Shown: positions 33,858 to 41,789 of the stretch, one piece after another
Position numbering within the stretch: position 1 is the stretch's first letter
Layout of the letters: each line of letters begins with the position of its first letter
Origin: SHXO01 sp964523885
Lineage (GTDB): Bacteria; Pseudomonadota; Gammaproteobacteria; Burkholderiales; SHXO01
DNA length: 64,000 nucleotides
Direction of reading: 5' to 3'
Assembly: GCA_964523885.1 (NCBI GenBank)
Contig: CAZFYX010000039.1
Span: forward strand, 62,001-126,000
The notes under the pieces: model-generated
Seen by the model: only the letters and a program-made list of their open reading frames with translations
The model's database searches: none
Told to the model about the DNA's origin: nothing
Position numbers and translations under genes: made by a program

Positions 33858-35141
33858 ATGACGATACGCTGGATCTGCCCCGCCCTCGCTGCGAGCCTGG
33901 CCCTGGCCATCGCTGGCTGCTCGCTCCCGGGCCCCAAGCCCGCGAGCACCTCGCTGCTGCCGGACTACCGCAGCGCGCTGGCAGAAAAACCGCAGGACGT
34001 CACCGTCTTCTTCCGGCAGTGGCTCGCCTCGACGCCCCCCAGCGAGGACGATGGCGGCCGGATCGCCTACTCCCTGCAGGGCAGCTCCGCCGAGGTGACG
34101 GCAGGAGTGGACCGTCTGATGGCGGCATACGAGGCGTTCTGCAGCGCGCGCAGCGGCAAGGTGACGGCCGCTCGCGAGGGCGCGGGCCGCCGCTGCGTGG
34201 CGGCCAATGGCTCCGCGATCGCCGGGCTGGAGGTCGACGTCGTCCATGCCGCCGAGTTCCAGCCCGAGCAGCTGCGCTTCGCCGCGGAAACCGGCGAGCA
34301 CGTCCAGCGCATGGAGGCCCTGCGGCGCATCCAGCGCGCGCAGCTGCTGCAGACGCTGCAGGGCAACGGCCCCTCGGGTGATGTCCTGCTGCGCGACGGG
34401 GAGTCGCTTCCGGCCGGGCGCTTCGGGCGCCTGTCCGGCCCGGACTACTACGCCATCCAGGTGCCGGGGCGGTTCCTGATCCCGCTGGTGGACGTGCTCA
34501 GCGTACGCTGGGCCGACGGCGCGATGCGCATCGTCATGCGCGACGGCTCGGTGGTGAACGAGACCGGCAGGACCATGGACCCGGCGCACACCCTGGTACG
34601 CCTGCAGGCCCTGGGCCGCGACAGCGTCGAGGCGACCGCGATGACATTCGAGGCACCGTTCCGCTTCGTGACGGCGGACCCGAAGAGCAGGCAGCCCCGG
34701 CAGGTCCGCGTACGCGACGTGTCCCGGCTGCTCGAGATCACCGTGTCCGCGCGTGCGCCGACCCTGCGCGCCGGCTCGCTCACGGCGCGTCCGGACTCCA
34801 GGGAGCAGGCAGCGTTCAAACAGACCCTGGTGAACGACGCGAACCGCGCCGCGAAGAAGCTCAAGTCGGCGCCGGCTCCGCTGGACCTCGCCGACGCCCG
34901 GATGCGGGCCGACCTGGAGCGCATGGGGCGCAACGGTCCGTGCAGCAACTCCCAGTCCGACGCAGCGCTGAAAACCGGGGACCTGTCCCTCAGCGAGTAC
35001 TACGTGTGCGCGCAGTACCGCAGGGAGGCCAGGGCGCTGCTCGCCGGCAAGGGCACCATCACCACCGACAAGACCCCGCTAGTGTTCCTCGGGCAGACCG
35101 CGCAGGCACCCTGGTTCGACTTCGGCGGCGTGCTGCGCTAG
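33858..35141 (+). CDS. Lipoprotein of unknown function
   Basis: A 427-residue lipoprotein with signal peptide and lipobox LAIAGC, then a mostly helical N-terminal part (residues 30-200) and a middle beta-rich part (SGPDYYAIQVPGRFLIPLVDVLSVRWADG). No family is recognised. The C-terminal region around NGPCSNSQSDAALKTGDLSL and SEYYVCAQYRRE has paired cysteines. It lies 89 bp after the LprI-like gene, same strand. ATG 33858 begins the signal; the frame upstream is open without similarity. Confidence 0.65.
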   Translation: MTIRWICPALAASLALAIAGCSLPGPKPASTSLLPDYRSALAEKPQDVTVFFRQWLASTPPSEDDGGRIAYSLQGSSAEVTAGVDRLMAAYEAFCSARSGKVTAAREGAGRRCVAANGSAIAGLEVDVVHAAEFQPEQLRFAAETGEHVQRMEALRRIQRAQLLQTLQGNGPSGDVLLRDGESLPAGRFGRLSGPDYYAIQVPGRFLIPLVDVLSVRWADGAMRIVMRDGSVVNETGRTMDPAHTLVRLQALGRDSVEATAMTFEAPFRFVTADPKSRQPRQVRVRDVSRLLEITVSARAPTLRAGSLTARPDSREQAAFKQTLVNDANRAAKKLKSAPAPLDLADARMRADLERMGRNGPCSNSQSDAALKTGDLSLSEYYVCAQYRREARALLAGKGTITTDKTPLVFLGQTAQAPWFDFGGVLR

Positions 35142-35335
35142 GCGGTCAAACGCGTCAGTCGACGCGGGCGCCGTCGCAGGCCGGAGACGCGAAGGGTCGG
35201 GATTCCGGCACGCTGCGGGCACCACGAGCGGGGACGTATGGCGCAAATGCTTGAAGCATAGGGGTCCGGCACGAGACAGGGGGCGTGGGCGCAGTTCATG
35301 CTTGGCAAGCGCCCCGCCACCCGAGGATCCGTCCC

Positions 35336-35464
35336 ATGCGCACCCAGATCAACGCCCACAATATCCTGCACAGCATGTTCCGCTCCGGGCTGCCGTGGCT
35401 CCTGGTCGCGGTGCTGCTGCTGGGCAACATGATCCTCTCGCAGACCAGCAACCTCATGCACTGA
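35336..35464 (+). CDS. Small single-pass membrane protein (42 aa)
   Basis: ATG at 35336, TGA at 35462-35464. The peptide has a polar N-terminus (MRTQINAHNILHSMFRSG), one hydrophobic segment LPWLLVAVLLLGNMIL, and a short polar tail. GAGGATCC about 5 nt upstream is a plausible ribosome site. Codon use is GC-rich, like its neighbours. It sits in a 372-bp gap between the lipoprotein gene and the convergent HbpS-like gene. No homologue known to me. Confidence 0.45.
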   Translation: MRTQINAHNILHSMFRSGLPWLLVAVLLLGNMILSQTSNLMH

Positions 35465-35513
35465 GCCGCGTGCCGCCTCCCGGTTCGCTCCGCAGTGCCT
35501 TGCTGATCACCCT

Positions 35514-35924
35514 CTAGCCCGCCACGGCGGCCGCTCCGGCCCGCGCGCACTCGTCATCCTGCTCCGGCGAGCCGCCGCCGCAGCCGATCGCTCCGATCAC
35601 CCGCCCGCCCACGACGATGGGCACCGCGCCCGTCGACGCCAGCGCCTCCCCGCGCGAGATCGCGGGGACGGAAGTCCAGAACACCGGGTTGGTCTTCTGC
35701 AGTTCCACCATCTCCTTCGTCGAGCGCCGGAACGCCGCCGCTGCGAACGCCTTCGCGCGCGAAGTGTCGGTGGTCAGGAAGCCGGTCCCATCACCCTTGA
35801 GGGTCAGCACTAGGCGGCCCGCTTCATCGACCACGGACACGGTCATGGCCGTGCCGATGCCTGCGGCCTTGGCCAGCGCGGCACGCGCCGCGCGCTCCGC
35901 GATGTCGAGCTTCATCTCAATCAT
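35514..35924 (-). CDS. GlcG/HbpS-like heme-binding family protein
   Basis: A 136-residue protein of the GlcG/HbpS fold: KLDIAERAARAALAKAAG, VSVVDEAGRLVLTLKGDG, SRAKAFAAAAFRRST, and the glycine-rich end VPIVVGGRVIGAIGCGGG followed by PEQDDECARAGAAAV. The group binds heme or small metabolites and often sits in catabolic operons. ATG 35924 (MIEMKL) is preceded by GAGGACGAC; the longer frame to 36068 runs into a REP element. No signal peptide. Confidence 0.87.
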   Translation of the reverse strand: MIEMKLDIAERAARAALAKAAGIGTAMTVSVVDEAGRLVLTLKGDGTGFLTTDTSRAKAFAAAAFRRSTKEMVELQKTNPVFWTSVPAISRGEALASTGAVPIVVGGRVIGAIGCGGGSPEQDDECARAGAAAVAG

Positions 35925-35954
35925 GTCGTCCTCGCAACCTCGGTTGTCGCAGCG

Positions 35955-35996
35955 CGCCCCTCGCCCCTTGCGGGAGAAGGGCGGGGGTGAGGGATG
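35955..35996. repeat. REP-like element upstream of the HbpS-like gene
   Basis: The unit has the family core (CCCCTCGCCCCTTGCGGGAG then AAGGGCGGGGGTGAGGG), slightly degenerate. It lies between the cytochrome c gene and the HbpS-like gene, both minus strand. Confidence 0.85.
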
Positions 35997-36093
35997 AAGT
36001 GCTCGCACCGTCTCGAGACACCGCGCATCACCCTCACCTCCACCCACCTCCCAGCGCTCCCCTTCCATTCAAGCCGGGAGAGAACGGCCTGCT

Positions 36094-36477
36094 CTACTTC
36101 GTCATCGTCTTGAGGTAGGCGATCAGGTCGGCACGCATGCCGGGATCACGCACGCTGACCGGCATGATCGTGCCGTGTATCTTCTCCGACGGCGCGGACA
36201 GATACTCATCAAGGGCCTGCTCGTCCCAGACGATGCCGGCCTCCGCATTGGCCCGCGACACCACGCCGTTGGCGCTCGATCCGGCCTTGCGCCCGAACAG
36301 GTTGACCAGGCTGGGGCCGGTGGTGCCCGGCGTGTTCGCGTCGCCATGGCAGCCGAGACAGGTCTGGTCGTACAGCCGCTTGCCGACGGCCGCGTCGCCC
36401 GCCGCGAAGGCCGGTGGGACACCGGCGCAGGCGAGCGCCAGTGTGAACGTGGTGAATGGGCTGAGACGGTGGAACAT
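36094..36477 (-). CDS. Class I c-type cytochrome
   Basis: A 127-residue exported monoheme cytochrome with signal peptide (TFTLALACAGVPPAFA), the heme site TCLGCHGDANTPG, and a probable distal Met in KIHGTIMPVSVRDPG, followed by the C-terminal helix MRADLIAYLKTM. It probably takes electrons from a periplasmic dehydrogenase; the neighbouring flavoprotein, PQQ dehydrogenase and Sox system are candidates, but none is directly coupled. Confidence 0.88.
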   Translation of the reverse strand: MFHRLSPFTTFTLALACAGVPPAFAAGDAAVGKRLYDQTCLGCHGDANTPGTTGPSLVNLFGRKAGSSANGVVSRANAEAGIVWDEQALDEYLSAPSEKIHGTIMPVSVRDPGMRADLIAYLKTMTK

Positions 36478-36538
36478 GATGCTTCTCCTGATGGAACGTG
36501 ATCGAGCGGAACCGATCGTACCCGAACGCGGCCGACCT

Positions 36539-36568
36539 CGGCCCCGCCCTCCGGCGAGAGCGGGGCCG
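36539..36568 (-). terminator. GC hairpin after the alpha/beta hydrolase gene
   Basis: CGGCCCCGC (36539-36547) and GCGGGGCCG (36560-36568) form a 9-bp stem with a 12-nt loop, starting 6 nt beyond the hydrolase stop in the minus direction. There is no T-run, so it may only attenuate read-through or protect the mRNA end. Confidence 0.4.
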
Positions 36569-36573
36569 TCAGC

Positions 36574-37494
36574 TCAGCGCGCGAAATCCTTCACCAGCTG
36601 GTTGAACTTGCCGGGGTTCTCCATGAACATGAAGTGGTTCCCGCCCTCGGCCTCCTCGAAGATCACCGCCTTCGCGCCGGGGATCTGCGCGGCGATCCAC
36701 TCCTGCGAGCGCCAGCCGACCAGGCTCGCCTTGCCGCCGACGACCAGGGTCGGGACGTTGATGCGCGGAATCTGGTCGCGCCAGTCGTTGGTGGCGTGGT
36801 CGTAGAGCAGCCTCGCCGCGTATGCGCGCGGGAACTTGAGATTCTGCTGGATCACCCACTCGACCTCCTCGCGCGGGTACTGCTTGGTGAACATGCCGCC
36901 GATGAAGCCCTCCGTGGTCTTGATGCCGTCGGGACCGGCAAGCGCGTTGGTGACGCCGTAGAGCGAGTCCTTGTCCAGCAGCGAGCCGGCGTCGATCTTC
37001 TCCTGCTCGGACCAGACCGGATTGGTCGTGATCATGGGCATCTGGTCGATCAGCAGCAGGCGCGAGATACGCTCGCCCCCATAGAGCTCCCAGTAGCCCC
37101 AGATCACCGAGCAGCCCATTGAATGGCCACCGAGCGTGACGTCCGCCAGGCTGTTGGCCGCCAGGAACTCGTGCACGTCCTGCGAGAGCCGATGGATGCG
37201 GTAGCCGTAGTCCGGCTTGGCGGAGTCGCCGTGCCCGCGCATGTCGATCGCGATGACGCGGTAGCGGTCGCTGAGGCCGTCGAGCTGGTGCTTGAACTGC
37301 GCGGCAGTCTGCGACCAGCCCGGGATCAGGACCAGCGGCTTGCCGGTGCCGGCTTCCAGGTAGTGCAGCTTCACCCCATCGCTGGTGGTGAACCAGCCCT
37401 CCTTCACCTGTGCCGCGAACGCGGAGGTGAACAGCATGCCGGCCGCCACGCACAGCAGCGCGACCAGCCAGGACAGACGTCGCATCGCAATCAT
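36574..37494 (-). CDS. Exported alpha/beta hydrolase
   Basis: A 306-residue protein with a signal peptide (RRLSWLVALLCVAAGMLFTS, ending AFA) and an alpha/beta hydrolase fold: VLIPGWSQTAAQFKHQL, IAIDMRGHGDSAKPDYGY, nucleophile Ser in TLGGHSMGCSVIWGY, and catalytic His in EGGNHFMFMENPG. It resembles the non-heme chloroperoxidase/epoxide-hydrolase-like subgroup, but export makes a periplasmic esterase or lactonase more likely. A strong GAGGAGGAG ribosome site precedes ATG 37494. It is 95 bp downstream of the AroQ-like gene. Confidence 0.85.
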   Translation of the reverse strand: MIAMRRLSWLVALLCVAAGMLFTSAFAAQVKEGWFTTSDGVKLHYLEAGTGKPLVLIPGWSQTAAQFKHQLDGLSDRYRVIAIDMRGHGDSAKPDYGYRIHRLSQDVHEFLAANSLADVTLGGHSMGCSVIWGYWELYGGERISRLLLIDQMPMITTNPVWSEQEKIDAGSLLDKDSLYGVTNALAGPDGIKTTEGFIGGMFTKQYPREEVEWVIQQNLKFPRAYAARLLYDHATNDWRDQIPRINVPTLVVGGKASLVGWRSQEWIAAQIPGAKAVIFEEAEGGNHFMFMENPGKFNQLVKDFAR

Positions 37495-37589
37495 CGGCTC
37501 CTCCTCTCGGATTTCGTTCTCTGTGTGCCATGCCCCGGCCCTGCGATGACCCGCCGGCGGGCGGACATGAATCCCGCGGCGGGCGGTTC

Positions 37590-38033
37590 TCAACCGGTTC
37601 GGGGCGGGCGCACCAGGCGCAGCATCGCCTCCAGGCCCAGGATGTACGAGTGCACGCCGAAACCGAACACTCCGCCCACGGCGGCCTCCGCCAGCACCGA
37701 ATGGATGCCGCGCTTGTGCACGTTGGTCATGTGCACCTCGACGTACGGGAAAGGCAGCGTCCGCACGCAGTCGCGCAGCGCATAGCCGGCATAGTTGAAG
37801 CCGGCCGGGTTCATCACCACCCCCTGAACGCCCTCGTCCACGGCGCGATACAGGCGGTCGATCGCCGCACCCTCGACGTTGCTGTAGAAGATCTCGAGCT
37901 GGTAGCCGTTCGCCTGCGCGTGCTGCTGCAGCATCGCATCGAGCTGCGCAGCCGTCGTGGTGCCGTAGACCTCCGGCTCCCTGCGGCCCAGGTAGCTCAT
38001 GTTGGCGCCCTGCAGGACGAGGAGCTTCTCCAT
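37590..38033 (-). CDS. Type II 3-dehydroquinase (AroQ)-like protein with altered active site
   Basis: A 147-residue protein with the flavodoxin-like AroQ framework: GANMSYLGRREPEVYG, EIFYSNVEGAAIDRLY, VVMNPAGFNYAGYALRD, YVEVHMTNVHKRG. In Mycobacterium AroQ numbering (from memory) Asn12, Arg19, Tyr24, Asn75, His101 and Arg108 have counterparts, but His81 is Tyr81, Ser103 is Thr, and the Arg112 position is not Arg. So it may have a substrate other than dehydroquinate. It lies 6 nt after a cupin gene, in a catabolic-looking operon rather than with shikimate genes. Confidence 0.78.
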   Translation of the reverse strand: MEKLLVLQGANMSYLGRREPEVYGTTTAAQLDAMLQQHAQANGYQLEIFYSNVEGAAIDRLYRAVDEGVQGVVMNPAGFNYAGYALRDCVRTLPFPYVEVHMTNVHKRGIHSVLAEAAVGGVFGFGVHSYILGLEAMLRLVRPPRTG

Positions 38034-38039
38034 GCCGCG

Positions 38040-38420
38040 CTACTCGTCCGCCGGCGAGGTCACGACGATGAAGCGCAGGTCGGTCATGCCGCTGTTGTAG
38101 ATGGCATGCTCCACCCCCGGCGGGATGAAGATCACGTCGTCCCGGCGCACCACCGTGCGCTCGCCCTCGATCTCCATCAGGCCCTCGCCATCGAGGATGT
38201 GGTAGATCTGCTCCTGGATGCGGTGGCGGTGCGGTGCGACGTAGGCGCGCGGCTGGTACACCGATACGCGGTAGTCGAGGTTCTTCGACCCGCACGGCTC
38301 GGGCCGCACCAGCATCTTCGAGAACGCGCCGCCGAAGTGCGCCGGCGGCTCGTCCCACATCACGCTCGCCGCCGGGCGAATCATCGCGCGCGGTGCGGCC
38401 GGCTTCTTCCCCTCCCCCAT
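38040..38420 (-). CDS. Cupin-domain protein
   Basis: A 126-residue single-domain cupin. The first metal motif appears as VAPHRHRIQEQIYHILDGEG (two His and the Glu replaced around by Gln/Glu) and the second as IFIPPGVEHAIYNSG (His ligand). Cupins of this size are often isomerases, dioxygenases or sugar-binding auxiliary proteins. ATG 38420 is preceded by AGGAGAAG. It lies between an epimerase gene (13 nt) and the AroQ-like gene (6 nt), so it probably belongs to the same pathway. Confidence 0.85.
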   Translation of the reverse strand: MGEGKKPAAPRAMIRPAASVMWDEPPAHFGGAFSKMLVRPEPCGSKNLDYRVSVYQPRAYVAPHRHRIQEQIYHILDGEGLMEIEGERTVVRRDDVIFIPPGVEHAIYNSGMTDLRFIVVTSPADE

Positions 38421-38433
38421 CTGCTTCTCCTGG

Positions 38434-39369
38434 TTATCGGGCGGCCCGCAGCGCGTCGACGTACGCGGCCAGCCCGGAATGGATGTCGTACTTCGGCCGC
38501 CAGCCCAGCTCGGCCGCTGCACGCGTCAGGTCGAGCGCGCCCTTGCGCACCAGCTCGACCCGGTCGCCATGGCGCAGCGGCCCGGGGCCGACCGAGAGCT
38601 GCGCACCGGGAACGAGCTGGCGGACGACCTCGACCATCTGCGCCACGGTGACGGCCTGGCCGCTCGCGACGTTGTACACGTCGTGGCGGTGCTGCACCCG
38701 TCGCAGCGCTGCGAGAGCGGCCGACACGAAGTCGTCGACGTGGGTGTGGTCGATGGCAACCTGCGCGCCGGACGGCACGTGCAGCGGCCGCCCGTCCAGC
38801 GCGGCTTCGATCAGTGTCTTGGGGATGCGGTCGCGCGGCAGGCCCGGCCCGTACACCCAGGACGTGCGCAGATTGATGACCTCGAGCCCGTGCAGGTCGC
38901 GATAGCTGCGGCCGAGCTGCTCCACCGCGGCCTTGCAGATGCCGTAGGGCATCACCGGGTCGAGGGGATGCGTCTCGTCGACGGGATCGGTGCGGAACGG
39001 CCCGTAGGCTTCCTCGGAGCTGATGTGCACGCAGCGGCGCACCTTCGCCAGTCGCATCGCCTCGAAGACGTTGAGCGACCCTTCGACGTTCACCCGCACG
39101 ACGTTGATCGGACTGCCCAGCGACGACAGCACGCCGACGATGGCGGCGCAGTGCAGCACGGCGTCGGGCTGGTACATCTGCATCGCCTGCGCCAGGCTGG
39201 CCATGTCGGTGATGTCGCCCGGCACCCGGATCAGCCGCTCATGCGCAGGTGCGCCGAGCAGCCCGCCCCATTGGGTGTCCAGCGCGATGGCGGTATCGCC
39301 CGCCGCCACCAGCGCCCGGACCGCAGCCCCTCCCAGGAAGCCGCCCCCTCCCGTGACCAGCACTCGCAT
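38434..39369 (-). CDS. NAD-dependent epimerase/dehydratase (extended SDR)
   Basis: A 311-residue extended SDR with MRVLVTGGGGFLGGAAV, VLHCAAIVG, catalytic Ser in VHISSEEAYGP and YxxxK in MPYGICKAAVEQ, and LRTSWVYGPGLPRDR. It resembles UDP-sugar epimerases, but the operon context suggests another hydroxy compound. ATG 39369 was chosen over an ATG three codons upstream, because GAGGA is well spaced only for 39369. First gene of the minus-strand run down to the cytochrome; divergent from the SDR gene at 39543. Confidence 0.87.
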   Translation of the reverse strand: MRVLVTGGGGFLGGAAVRALVAAGDTAIALDTQWGGLLGAPAHERLIRVPGDITDMASLAQAMQMYQPDAVLHCAAIVGVLSSLGSPINVVRVNVEGSLNVFEAMRLAKVRRCVHISSEEAYGPFRTDPVDETHPLDPVMPYGICKAAVEQLGRSYRDLHGLEVINLRTSWVYGPGLPRDRIPKTLIEAALDGRPLHVPSGAQVAIDHTHVDDFVSAALAALRRVQHRHDVYNVASGQAVTVAQMVEVVRQLVPGAQLSVGPGPLRHGDRVELVRKGALDLTRAAAELGWRPKYDIHSGLAAYVDALRAAR

Positions 39370-39468
39370 GTGCAGCATTCCTCGCCGGGAATGTCGAAGT
39401 ATGGGCTCATGTTGCCACGGATCGCGCAACGGAACCTGACGAAGCGCCAGAGCGCATAATCGCCAGCA

Positions 39469-39510
39469 CTCCCCTCGCCCCTCGCGGGAGAGGGGCGGGG
39501 GGGAGGGGGC
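39469..39510. repeat. REP-like element in the divergent epimerase/SDR gap
   Basis: CACTCCCCTCGCCCCTCGCG then GGAGAGGGGCGGGGGGGAGG: a degenerate member of the dispersed family, about 33 nt upstream of the SDR ATG. It lies where divergent promoters are expected. Confidence 0.8.
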
Positions 39511-39542
39511 GCCGGCACGGACGCGACGACGACGAGGACACC

Positions 39543-40343
39543 ATGCGACTGAAGGACAAGACCGCAATCATCATCGGCGCGGGCCAGAGCCCGGGCGAAG
39601 GCGTGGGCAACGGCCGCGCCACCGCGCTGCGCTTCGCGCAGGAAGGCGCAAGGGTGCTTGCCGTGGACCGCGACCTGGCCTCCGCGCAGGAGACCGCTGC
39701 ACTCGTCACGGCCGCAGGCGGCAAGTGCATCGCCTTCCACGCCGACGTGACGAGCGAGGCAACGCTCGCCGCAGCGGTACAGGTCGCGATACGGCGCTGG
39801 GACCGCATCGACATCCTGCACAACAACGTCGGCGTCAGCATCGCCGGGGGCGACGCGGGTCCGCTGGACATCACCGAAGAGGCGTTCGACCGAGTCACCG
39901 CAATCAACCTGCGCGGCACGGTCATGGCGTGCAAGCACGTGCTGCCGGTGATGCGCCAGCAGCGTGCTGGCTCGATCATCAACATCTCGTCCATCGCCGC
40001 CTGGGTGGGCTACCCGCTGGTGGCCTACAAGGCCACCAAGGCGGCGATGATCGCCTACACCCAGCAGGTGGCGATCCAGAATGCCGAGTACGGCATCCGC
40101 GCCAACGTCATCCTGCCTGGCCTGATCGACACGCCGATGGCCGTCGACACGCGCGCGAGGGCGTGGAACAAGACCCGCGCCGAGGTGGTGGCGGAGCGCA
40201 ATGCCCAGGTGCCGTTGCGGCACCGCATGGGCACCGCGTGGGACGTGGCGAATGCCGCGCTGTTCCTCGCCTCGGAAGAGGCGGACTTCATCACCGGCGT
40301 CGCGCTGCCTGTCGACGGCGGGGCGCTCGCGAGGATCGGGTAA
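39543..40343 (+). CDS. SDR-family NAD(P)-dependent oxidoreductase
   Basis: A 266-residue classical short-chain dehydrogenase. The dinucleotide motif is expanded: IIIGAGQSPGEGVGNGRATA in place of the usual TGxxxGIG. HNNVGVSIAGGD replaces NNAG, Ser is in NISSIAAWVG and YxxxK in VAYKATKAAMIAYTQQ. The end FITGVALPVDGGAL is typical. Divergent from the epimerase gene and convergent with the aldehyde dehydrogenase gene (6 bp apart). Substrate unknown. Confidence 0.9.
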   Translation: MRLKDKTAIIIGAGQSPGEGVGNGRATALRFAQEGARVLAVDRDLASAQETAALVTAAGGKCIAFHADVTSEATLAAAVQVAIRRWDRIDILHNNVGVSIAGGDAGPLDITEEAFDRVTAINLRGTVMACKHVLPVMRQQRAGSIINISSIAAWVGYPLVAYKATKAAMIAYTQQVAIQNAEYGIRANVILPGLIDTPMAVDTRARAWNKTRAEVVAERNAQVPLRHRMGTAWDVANAALFLASEEADFITGVALPVDGGALARIG

Positions 40344-40349
40344 GCCCGG

Positions 40350-41789
40350 TCAGAGGTTGAACACCACCAGCCGCTGCTCGGTCATCTCCTCGATCGCGTA
40401 GCGCGGACCCTCGCGGCCGATGCCGCTGGCTTTCACCCCGCCATAGGCGAGCTGGTCGGTGCGCCAGGTCGAGGTGCCGTTGATGATCACGCCGCCCACG
40501 CGCAGCATGCGGATCGCCTTGAAGCTCGCCTCGTTGGAGCGCGTGAAGATGCCGGCCTGCAGGCCGTACTGACCGGCGTTGATGGCGGCAAAGGCCTCGT
40601 CCAGCGTCTCGTACGGGATGAGGTTCACCACCGGGCCGAACACTTCCTCGCACACGACCTTCATGCGCGGCTGCACGCCGGTGAGAACCGTCGGCTCGAA
40701 CGCGGCGCCGTGCCGCTGCCCGCCGGTGCGAATGTGCGCGCCATCACGTTTCGCTTCCTGCACCCAGCTTTCAACGCGGCGGGCGGCATGCTCGTCGATG
40801 AGCGTGCCGACGTCGGTCGCCGGATCGAGAGGATCCCCGGGCTTGAGCTTGCGCACATCGGCTTCGACCAGGCCGACGAACTGCTCGAATACCCGCCGCT
40901 GCACGTAGACGCTCTGGACCGAGATGCAGCTCTGCCCCGCGAGCCGCATCGAGTTGCGTGCACACGCCTGCGCGGCAGGTGCGAGCTCGGCATCGTCGTG
41001 CACGATGGTCGCACCGTTGCCGCCCAGCTCGAGCGCCACGCGGCGCAGCCCGCTGGCGGCCTTGATCGCAGCGCCGGCACGGCTCGAACCGGTGAAGGTG
41101 ATGAAATCCACGCGCGCGTCGGCAACCAGCGCTGCGCCGACATCGGCCCCACCGTGCACCACATTGATCATGCCCATCGGCGCACCAGCCTCCACGAACA
41201 GCTCGACCAGCCGATGCACGATCAGCGGCGATTGCGGTGGCGGCTTCAGCACCATCGCGTTGCCTGCAGCAATCGACGGCGCGATCTTGTGGGCGGCGAG
41301 GTTGAACGGAGCGTTGAACGGCGTGATGGCAGCCACCACGCCGACCGGGAACCGCATCATCACCGCGAGCTTGCCCGCACCCATCGCACTGCCGTCGAGC
41401 GGGATGTGACGACCCTCGATGCGGATGGCCTCCTCGCCGGCCAGCAGCACGGTCTCGAGCGACCGGCGGATCTCGCCCTCGGCATCCTTGATCGCCTTGC
41501 CGGTCTCGCGCGCCATCAGTTCGGCGAGCGGCTTGACGTCGCGTTCGATCAGTCCTGCGGCCCGGCGCAGGAGCGCAGCACGCTCGTAACCCGGCATGGC
41601 GGCGGCCTTCGCAGCTCCCTGAACAGCGGCGGCAACGGCCGCCTCGACATCGGCTGGCGCGGAGACCGGTGCCGTTCCGACCACGTCGCCGCGGTACGGA
41701 TCGCGCACCTCGATGCTGCGCGCCGCATCACGCCAGTCACCGCCAATCAGATTGCGGGCGATGACCGCGCGGAACGTGCCTGCGCTCAT
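40350..41789 (-). CDS. Aldehyde dehydrogenase (NAD(P)-dependent)
   Basis: A 479-residue ALDH-superfamily enzyme with Asn159 (ITPFNAPFN), Glu254 (VALELGGNGATIV) and catalytic Cys288 (LAGQSCISVQ), and the oligomerisation end GGVKASGIGREGPRYAIEEM. It oxidises an aldehyde to an acid, or to an acyl-CoA; the sequence resembles lactaldehyde/succinate-semialdehyde-type enzymes rather than CoA-acylating ones. Its start overlaps the stop of the ThDP-enzyme gene by 4 nt (ATGA), so the aldehyde is probably made by that decarboxylase. Confidence 0.93.
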   Translation of the reverse strand: MSAGTFRAVIARNLIGGDWRDAARSIEVRDPYRGDVVGTAPVSAPADVEAAVAAAVQGAAKAAAMPGYERAALLRRAAGLIERDVKPLAELMARETGKAIKDAEGEIRRSLETVLLAGEEAIRIEGRHIPLDGSAMGAGKLAVMMRFPVGVVAAITPFNAPFNLAAHKIAPSIAAGNAMVLKPPPQSPLIVHRLVELFVEAGAPMGMINVVHGGADVGAALVADARVDFITFTGSSRAGAAIKAASGLRRVALELGGNGATIVHDDAELAPAAQACARNSMRLAGQSCISVQSVYVQRRVFEQFVGLVEADVRKLKPGDPLDPATDVGTLIDEHAARRVESWVQEAKRDGAHIRTGGQRHGAAFEPTVLTGVQPRMKVVCEEVFGPVVNLIPYETLDEAFAAINAGQYGLQAGIFTRSNEASFKAIRMLRVGGVIINGTSTWRTDQLAYGGVKASGIGREGPRYAIEEMTEQRLVVFNL

